NCBI GenBank assembly: GCA_963827515.1
Contig: CAWHBF010000023.1
Coordinates: 124,001 to 188,000, forward strand
DNA from: JABFSA01 sp963827515
GTDB taxonomy: Bacteria > Acidobacteriota > Vicinamibacteria > Vicinamibacterales > UBA2999
Length of the DNA stretch: 64,000 nucleotides
Reading direction: 5' to 3'
Shown: piece by piece, positions 58,036 to 64,000 of the stretch
How the letters are laid out: each line of letters opens with the position of its first letter
Position numbering within the stretch: the stretch's first letter is position 1
The notes under the pieces: generated by a model
What the model was told of the DNA's origin: nothing
Database searches by the model: none
The model's input: only the letters and a program-made list of their open reading frames with translations
Position numbers and translations under genes: made by a program

Positions 58036-59181
58036 TCAGCGAACGGCGGCCGGCGGCCTCGGCTTCGCGAATCTCATCGGGTCGATTTTGGCATTCGGTT
58101 GTACCGACTTCAGTTCAAACACCGTCCGTCCGTCCGTCCATGTGGACGTCCACTTGAAGGGGACTTTGATTCCTGATACGTCGCGGTAGTCTTCATAGTC
58201 GATCTGCGTCGGCACGCGGCCAACGGGCGACTCGGAATACCGGACCATACGCACCAGCAGACCCGACTCGTCGTCGAAATACAGGGATATGGGGGGCCCG
58301 CCGGGCTTTCTTCCCTGGACCATGCGCACGTCACGGTCCCCAATCACCGTCAAGGGGCCGACGATCCACCCGCCGAGGACTTGCTTGATGCGTCCCGGAA
58401 ACGACAACTCCGCCTCGATACCTGTGCCTTGCAGGTTGTCGCCCGTCAACGCCATGACCGGCAGAGGCTTGACTTCCGCCGGCGCCGCTATCCAGCCGGA
58501 GCGACCGTCGTGCGTGATGGTCTGATCGCCATACTGCGAATGGAGGATCGTCGTGCGCTGCCCCGGAGTGCTGGCAAAGACTTCCAGCGGGTACTTCTCG
58601 AAGTCGTCAAAGCCGCCGTAGGTACCCTGCGCCACAAAACTGGAGAGACCGGCCAGCCGTGTCGCGCCGCCGACAGCCTGAATGTATTTATCGAGCACCG
58701 CGTCGATCGATGGCGCGCCAGATGGCGGCTGCAGAATCTCGTAGGGATCATCGATGATTGGGTCGACGGCATACTGCACGGCCAGGCTGGGGTTCACACG
58801 AGGACGCCGACCGCCGTTGTGGCAGGAGTAACAGGTCACCACGCGCCTTCCCTCGAAATAGGTCCGATTGAGCGTGTTGACCATCACAATCATCGTTCGG
58901 GTTCGTTGTTTGAGCTGGTTGTCGTCCGCGTATCGAGCCCAGCTGCCGCCGCTCTCCTCGATGTGGCAATCCGTGCAGTTCATGCCCGTGGCGGCGGCAA
59001 ACATGCCCATCGTGTCCATGAACTCGTCCACTGGGATGCCCCTGAGCAACCGAACGTTCTTGAAGGCCTCTTCCGACATCACCGGCTTCTCTGCCGGCCC
59101 CGCCTGGCCTGCTGACAGCGCAATCCCAAGCACGAAGACCCACAGCGCAGAGAGACTGGCAATCATTCGAGACATGGTCAT
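58036..59181 (-). CDS. Reaction-centre-type diheme cytochrome c with C-terminal domain
   Basis: An intact 381-residue protein, start ATG 59181 or 59175. After a signal peptide, LLRGIPVDEFMDTMGMFAAATG precedes heme site CTDCH (69-73) and a second CYSCH (117-121), the family's paired heme region. The rest (SIDAVLDKYIQAVGGATRLAG, YGDQTITHDGRSGWIAAP, LYFDDESGLLVRMVRY, YRDVSGIKVPFKWTSTWTDG) is the beta-rich domain shared with 12518 and 63620, ending in a PRPPAA tail. The family is named for photosynthetic reaction centres, but two hemes and no photosystem genes suggest general periplasmic electron transfer. It lies downstream of a receptor and its terminator. Confidence 0.87.
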   Translation of the reverse strand: MTMSRMIASLSALWVFVLGIALSAGQAGPAEKPVMSEEAFKNVRLLRGIPVDEFMDTMGMFAAATGMNCTDCHIEESGGSWARYADDNQLKQRTRTMIVMVNTLNRTYFEGRRVVTCYSCHNGGRRPRVNPSLAVQYAVDPIIDDPYEILQPPSGAPSIDAVLDKYIQAVGGATRLAGLSSFVAQGTYGGFDDFEKYPLEVFASTPGQRTTILHSQYGDQTITHDGRSGWIAAPAEVKPLPVMALTGDNLQGTGIEAELSFPGRIKQVLGGWIVGPLTVIGDRDVRMVQGRKPGGPPISLYFDDESGLLVRMVRYSESPVGRVPTQIDYEDYRDVSGIKVPFKWTSTWTDGRTVFELKSVQPNAKIDPMRFAKPRPPAAVR

Positions 59182-59247
59182 GCGACTCCCCCTCCTCGGA
59201 CCCCAGAACGGCAATTCGGCATGTGGTTACAGGCTCCGCGCCGATGT

Positions 59248-59280
59248 CACTGACGGGCTGATCTGCGCAGCCCGTCAGTG
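59248..59280 (-). terminator. Perfect 13-bp hairpin after receptor gene
   Basis: CACTGACGGGCTG (59248-59260) and CAGCCCGTCAGTG (59268-59280) pair completely around a 7-base loop, 85 bases beyond the receptor stop at 59366 and before the cytochrome start at 59181. There is no T-run, but it is the strongest simple hairpin in the window. Confidence 0.65.
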
Positions 59281-59365
59281 GTCGGTCTTGTCGTCGGCAG
59301 GGCGCGGCCTTTTTCGCGGACCAGAAGCAAGAGGCTCCGGGCAGGGGCGGAGCGGGCGTTGTGCA

Positions 59366-62300
59366 TCAGAAGATCAGCTTCGCGCCAAGTTGGATCTGCC
59401 TCATCGTCCCCACAATGCCGTCAATCTGGCCTGCCGACGCGTTTGGTACGCCGCTCACGACAGATGCCGCGGAGGTGGAAGCGCCCTGCGTCCAACCGAA
59501 CGCGGGGTTACCGTAGTTCCTGTGATTGAAGACGTTGAACGCCTCCAGCCTGAGCTGGAGCTGGACCGACCCAGTGATGTTCGTACTCTTCTGCAGCGAC
59601 ATGTTGAAATTCCACTGACTCGGGCCGACAAAGCCGTTTCTTTGCGAGTTGCCCAACTCGCCCACGGCGGGCACTCGGAAACACGCAGCGTTGACATACA
59701 CCGGAAATCCATTCCTCAGACGTGACTCGAAATCGTCGAAGGTTGGTTGACCGTCGCAACCAGGGGCGTCGGGCACATAGTCGGCGCGGTTCGCGGTCGC
59801 TCCCACGTTGTTGCTCAGCGCCTGGATACCCGGGATGCTGAAGGGACCACCTGAACTCATGTAGAAGATGCCGCTGACCTGCCAGCCCTCGACGAGCGCA
59901 TTGCCCGTGAACGGCAGTGAGTACACCGCGTTGGTGGAAAGATTGTGGGTGAGCTGGAACGTGCAGGACCCCCGATCGTCGTCGACGTTGTAGGGATTCA
60001 GGATGTTGGTCCCGCCCTCCTGGGACCAGTTACCTGAACTGATATCGGAGCACTGAGAATAGGTGTAGGACACCTGCGCGGCCAGATTGTTGCTCATTCG
60101 GCGATTGACCCCCACCTGCAACGCGTCGTACCTCGAGTCCAGGTCAGTGATGCCGGAGGTCGTATTCGCGAAATTGGAGTTCCAGCGGCTGTTCGCCAGA
60201 GCAGTGAACGTCGCACCGGTTCTGCACCAGATGCGCGTACGACATTTGCCCGGTCGCTGGATTGACAATCGGCTTCCCGTCCGGAGTCGCGAGCGTGCAG
60301 GTCGCGGTCACACACTGGAGGCCGCCGGGCGTACTCACACCAGATCCCGTGACGAACACCAGGCCATCCAGGTATCCGGGGAAGTTCGGCACCAGTACTC
60401 TGATTCTGGTTGAGTGCAATGGCGCCCGTGTTGAAGTACGGGGTCAGGGCGCCGCTCGCCAGCGGCGGGTTCACGTCCCGTTGCCCGACCATATGGACGC
60501 CCTTCGACCCGACGTATGCCACCACCATGACCGTGTTCGGCATGATCTCTTGCTGGATGCTGATGTTCCACTGCTGCATCCACGGCGTCGTCTGGAAAGG
60601 ATTCGTCCCCCACGTCGTGCTCGTGGTCGTCGCGACGATGGTCTGGAACGGGCGCGGGAACGTCGCCAGCGCGGCCGGGTCGGTCACCGTTCTGGTTGTC
60701 CAGGGCTGACTGAACCAGGAACCGTAGCAGTAGTCGCGGCACTGCAGCGTCGCATGGAAAACTCCATAGCCGCCTCGGATGGCGGTCTTTCCGCTGCCGA
60801 AGGGATCCCATGCGAACCCTATGCGCGGATCGAACGACCGCAGTGAAGGATTCCTCTGGAAAAAATTCCTCATCGGCGTCATCTGCGATGGCGGGGGCGT
60901 CGCCACGATGGGCGCTCGACGGTCCTCTCCATTGGGGCCGTACGGAACCGGCAGAAGGCCGTACGTCTGGTTCGTCTCGTCGTAGGGATTCGTCGACGGC
61001 GCGTACCGCAACCCGATGTTGAGACTCAGACTGGACGTCATCTTCCAATCGTCCTGCGCATACATCGTGAAATCCCACGCCCGCGCCGCACGAAGGTCGC
61101 TCGGGAAGAGAAGAGGCGAACCGTCTGGAAACACACAACCTGGGCTGCTGTTGTAGAAATTGCAGGGCCCCGTGTACTGCGTGGGCAGCGCGTGCAGGAA
61201 GTTCGACAGGTTCGCAAACGTCCAGGTCCCGCCACCCGGGAAAGCATGGATGCCGTCCGTGTCGTTCTTCGTAATGGTGCCCCCGAAACGCAGGCTATGT
61301 GCGCCCTTGATCACGAACAGGTCATCGCTGATGCTGTGCCGCACCTGGATCTTCCGAATCGGAGAGATCTGGCCCGGACCGATCGCGCTGATTCCGGAGC
61401 CCGGGGCAAGCGTCCCGTCCATCACGGGCGCTCCATCCCGCGTGAAGATATCCCCGGACCAGTTCAAGGAGCCGACGGGTAACACCCCAGGAGTCATGGT
61501 CGGATTGATGCTCTGGCTACGGATGTTGAAGAACGTATTCGTGTAGGCGTACTGGAACGAGTTCACCACCGTGTCCGACAACACTTTCTTCTCGCCGATC
61601 GTGAAGTACTGGTTGCGGGAGTCTTCCAACTCCGGCCACGCGGGGAAGTTGCCGTAGAAGGGTTCCGTTGTGTAGGCGTCGTCGAACAGGTATCGGACGA
61701 ACATGTTGTCCCGCTCCGAGATGTTCCAGTCAAAACGCCCTACCGCGAAATATTCCTGTCCTGGGGACGTCGCGTTGATGAGGATTTGCGCCGTACCATT
61801 CCCCTGGTCCTGCGGTTCGCCGAAGCTGGCGCTCTCGTATCCAGGAATCTTCCCGATGGCGGGGACGTTACCGGGCTGGTCTGGACCAAGCGGAAACAGG
61901 TCCAGATAGGGCTTCACACTCAGAAAGGCCGCCTGGTTACCGGTCCCCATTCCGCAGTTCTGCTGACCTGGAATCGTCGCCACGACACAACCTGCCGCGG
62001 GGACGCCATTCGGCGGCAGCGGGATGATGCCGTTGCGCGCCAGGGCATTGGGAACAACCCGGATCTGGCTCTGCGATTCGTTCTGCCTGATGAATTCGAT
62101 GTTTCCAAAGAAGAACATCTTGTTCAGTTGGAGCGGCCCGCCAAGTGTGCCGCCATCCTGATGCTTCCAGAATGGCTGCTTCTCGGTGGCCGGCCACTGC
62201 ACCTCGTCCATTTTGGAGTTGCGATAAAACGCGTACGCGGAGCCGTGGAAGGCGTTCGTACCCGAACGTGTGACGGAGTTCAGAACCGAGCCATTGCCCC

Positions 62301-63036
62301 CGTACTGGGCCCCGTATGTGTTGGTCAACACCTGGAATTCGCCGATCGCGTCAACGCCCAGGCTGGTGCCCAGGATCCCCGTGCCCGTTCCGCGATTCTG
62401 GTAGGTCTGGATGTTGGTGCCATCCATCAGAATCTCCTGCCCGTTGGGCCGGGAGCCGGAGACAGTCCAGTACTCCTGCTTGCCCGTGAATGCGTTTCTG
62501 GCGGAACCGGATCCCCTGGAGACGTTCACGCCCGGTGCCATCAGCACCAGTTCCTCGAAGTTTCGCCCGTTCAGCGGGAGCTCTCTGATCTGCGTCGGAT
62601 CGACCGTTGTACCCAACGATGAGGAGGTGGTATTGACCAGTGGAACAGATGCGGTCACCGTCAGGAGTTCTGATATCTCGCCAATCGGCAGGCTCACATC
62701 CACCACAATGTCCGCACCGGCGCTCAGCCTGAGCCCTGTCCGCTTCACGGTCTGGAAACCTTGAAGCTCAGTTTGGACCTCGTAGTCGCCAACAGGCATC
62801 GCCGGAATCGTGTACCGCCCCTGCGAGTCGCTCGTCGTGACCTGGATCGCCCCCGTTCCTGTGTTCCTCGCAGTGACCGTCGCACCAGGGATCACAGAGC
62901 CCGACGAGTCGGTCACCGTCCCTGAAATGCTCCCGATGGTGCCCTGGGCTGCAACGCGCGCATCAAGTGCTCCGACCAGGAATGCCGTACCTAGAACGAT
63001 GAACAGGACCAAGCGATGCTTGCAGCGACTCAACAT
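59366..63036 (-). CDS. TonB-dependent receptor, Oar-like (two frameshifts)
   Basis: The largest receptor, about 1220 residues. ATG 63036 follows GGAGGGATCC. The signal ends RVAAQ; the regulatory-like domain has GSISGTVTDSSGSVIPGATV, the plug IRELPLNGRNFEELV and LNSVTRSGTNAFHG. The barrel runs open to about 60420, where frames change twice (near 60400 and 60200) across YLDGLVFVTGSGVSTPGGL and then NSRWNSNFANTTSGITDLDS, ending QLGAKLIF. The family type (LPLNGRNFEELVLMAPGV) differs from the other six, so this copy is a separate lineage. DUF6152 and cytochrome genes lie upstream on the same strand. Confidence 0.85.
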
Positions 63037-63168
63037 TGGATCCCTCCTCCGTTACGCCCAGCTACCTGTTAGGTGTGAACGTGTGCCGTCCGCCATCCTG
63101 CGCGACTGAACCGATTGGTCGCGCGAACGGTGACACGGCTCACCCCGCCGACGACGGCTGCGGCTCCG

Positions 63169-63567
63169 CTACTTGGCTGCCGGAGGAATTGCCACGCTGC
63201 CCAGGGTACCCAAGGTCAATCCAGTTGCCGTCACGACCTTCTGAATGCGACCGACCGGCTGACCGTTCTTCACGGGCTCTACGGTGACGGTCACCTCGTC
63301 TCCAGCCTTGAACGAATCCCTGCGATAGCCGGCGGGATACATGATGTTCGGAGCCTGAGTTTCGGCCAGCCACGTGACGACCTTACCGTCCTCGCCCTTC
63401 ACGTCCACAGATAGGAGGCAGTGGGGATTGCTATAAGTCCATTGGGTGACGGTCCCCTTGAACGTCACACTCTTGCCAGTGTCGAACGCGGCGCTGCCGT
63501 GATGCGCTGACAGGGGAACTGCCATCAGCAGTCCCAACGCCAACAAGGTGACGAATCTACTTCTCAT
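63169..63567 (-). CDS. DUF6152 family exported protein
   Basis: A 132-residue protein. ATG 63567 begins MRSRFVTLLALGLLMAVPLS; mature His-His at 22-23 (HHGSAAFDTG); NPH at 47-49 (TYSNPHCLLSVDV), WLAETQAPNIMYPAGYRRDSF in two pieces, and a late VTVEPVKNGQPVGRI. It is nearly the same core as the copy at 47201. It is 52 bases from the cytochrome upstream and 132 from the receptor downstream, all on the minus strand. The ORF is intact. Confidence 0.88.
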   Translation of the reverse strand: MRSRFVTLLALGLLMAVPLSAHHGSAAFDTGKSVTFKGTVTQWTYSNPHCLLSVDVKGEDGKVVTWLAETQAPNIMYPAGYRRDSFKAGDEVTVTVEPVKNGQPVGRIQKVVTATGLTLGTLGSVAIPPAAK

Positions 63568-63619
63568 GGTGACCCCCCAAATTCTGAGACCCAATTGCTC
63601 TTCCGGTGATCGCACGGAC

Positions 63620-64000
63620 TCACACCGGCGGCGCTGGCCTGGCGAACCTGCGCGCTTCGACCGGAACGTTCGCCTGCACCGAACCGATCTCGATGATCGA
63701 CCGGCCATCGGTCCAGGTGACCGTCCACTTGAACGGCATCCTGATACCCGAAACGTCTCTATAGTCTGCGTAGTCGATTCGTGTAGGGATCCGGCCAACC
63801 GGGGTTTGGTTGTAGTAGACCAGCCTGACCAGCAGACCCGTCATCGGATCGAAGTACAGCTTGATCGGGAGACCGCCCGTCGCCATCTTCCCTTGGACGA
63901 CATGGACCTCCCGGTCATCGATCATGGCCGGATCGCCTGTGCGCCATTCGACCAGCAGTTGCTTGATCCGCGTCGGAATCGCCAACGCCGCCTCGACTCT
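63620..64000 (-). CDS. C-terminal part of a reaction-centre-type cytochrome c family protein (partial)
   Basis: Cut by the window end; only the C-terminal beta domain is present, with no heme site visible. It reads on from the edge as VEAALAIPTRIKQLLVEWR, then LPIKLYFDPMTGLLVRLVYY, YRDVSGIRMPFKWTVTWTDG, and SVQANVPVEARRFARPAPP before the stop at 63620, matching 12518 and 58036 across this domain. The gene is first in a run with DUF6152 and the receptor, so the cassette includes a cytochrome. The heme part should lie just outside. Confidence 0.8.
   Translation of the reverse strand, partial: RVEAALAIPTRIKQLLVEWRTGDPAMIDDREVHVVQGKMATGGLPIKLYFDPMTGLLVRLVYYNQTPVGRIPTRIDYADYRDVSGIRMPFKWTVTWTDGRSIIEIGSVQANVPVEARRFARPAPPV

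Overview
The window is GC-rich bacterial chromosome, most like an Acidobacteriota genome of the Vicinamibacteria type. This is inferred from seven Oar-like TonB-dependent outer-membrane receptors with an N-terminal carboxypeptidase-regulatory-like domain, seven small DUF6152 exported proteins, and cytochromes of the 'reaction-centre cytochrome c subunit' family without any photosynthetic genes. I saw no rRNA, tRNA, CRISPR array, prophage or intact transposase.

Layout. 0-4.7 kb: tail of a Kelch-like protein, three tandem Tat-exported amidohydrolases and a metallo-beta-lactamase-fold hydrolase. 4.7-10.9 kb: two divergent TonB-dependent receptors around a perfect palindrome. 11-14.4 kb: diheme cytochrome c, reaction-centre-type cytochrome and a DUF6152 protein. 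14.7-25 kb: a mostly intact block with a seven-bladed FG-GAP propeller, CPA2 antiporter, M20 peptidase, DEAD-box helicase, ABC-F ATPase and PEGA protein. 24.7-29.4 kb: secreted protein, DUF6152 protein and TonB receptor. 29.4-37.5 kb: a decayed gene, a beta-barrel protein, Uup, RecQ and an NHL-type lipoprotein. 37.6-44.4 kb: a minus-strand run of bicupin, TRIP13/Pch2-like AAA+ ATPase with a histidine-rich tail, DUF6152 protein, secreted protein and TonB receptor. 44.6-64 kb: a phosphodiesterase, then further repeats of the receptor, DUF6152, secreted-protein and cytochrome set.

The main theme is a cassette that recurs with variations: an outer-membrane TonB receptor, a DUF6152 protein whose predicted mature N-terminus is His-His, a roughly 270-residue exported protein of no known function with two conserved cysteines, and sometimes a diheme cytochrome. 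The genes are close, same-strand and often overlap by ATGA. The shared design suggests a periplasmic or outer-membrane uptake or oxidation function, possibly metal dependent, but the substrate is not visible.

About half of the coding regions are broken by frameshifts or a stop, including recQ, while 14-25 kb is nearly clean. Either the sequence carries indel errors or the accessory genes are decaying; the sequence alone cannot decide. Where one protein clearly continues across one or two breaks it is listed as one CDS; heavily broken or residual genes are listed as pseudogenes. Several families of palindromic, often heptamer-based repeats sit at gene junctions.
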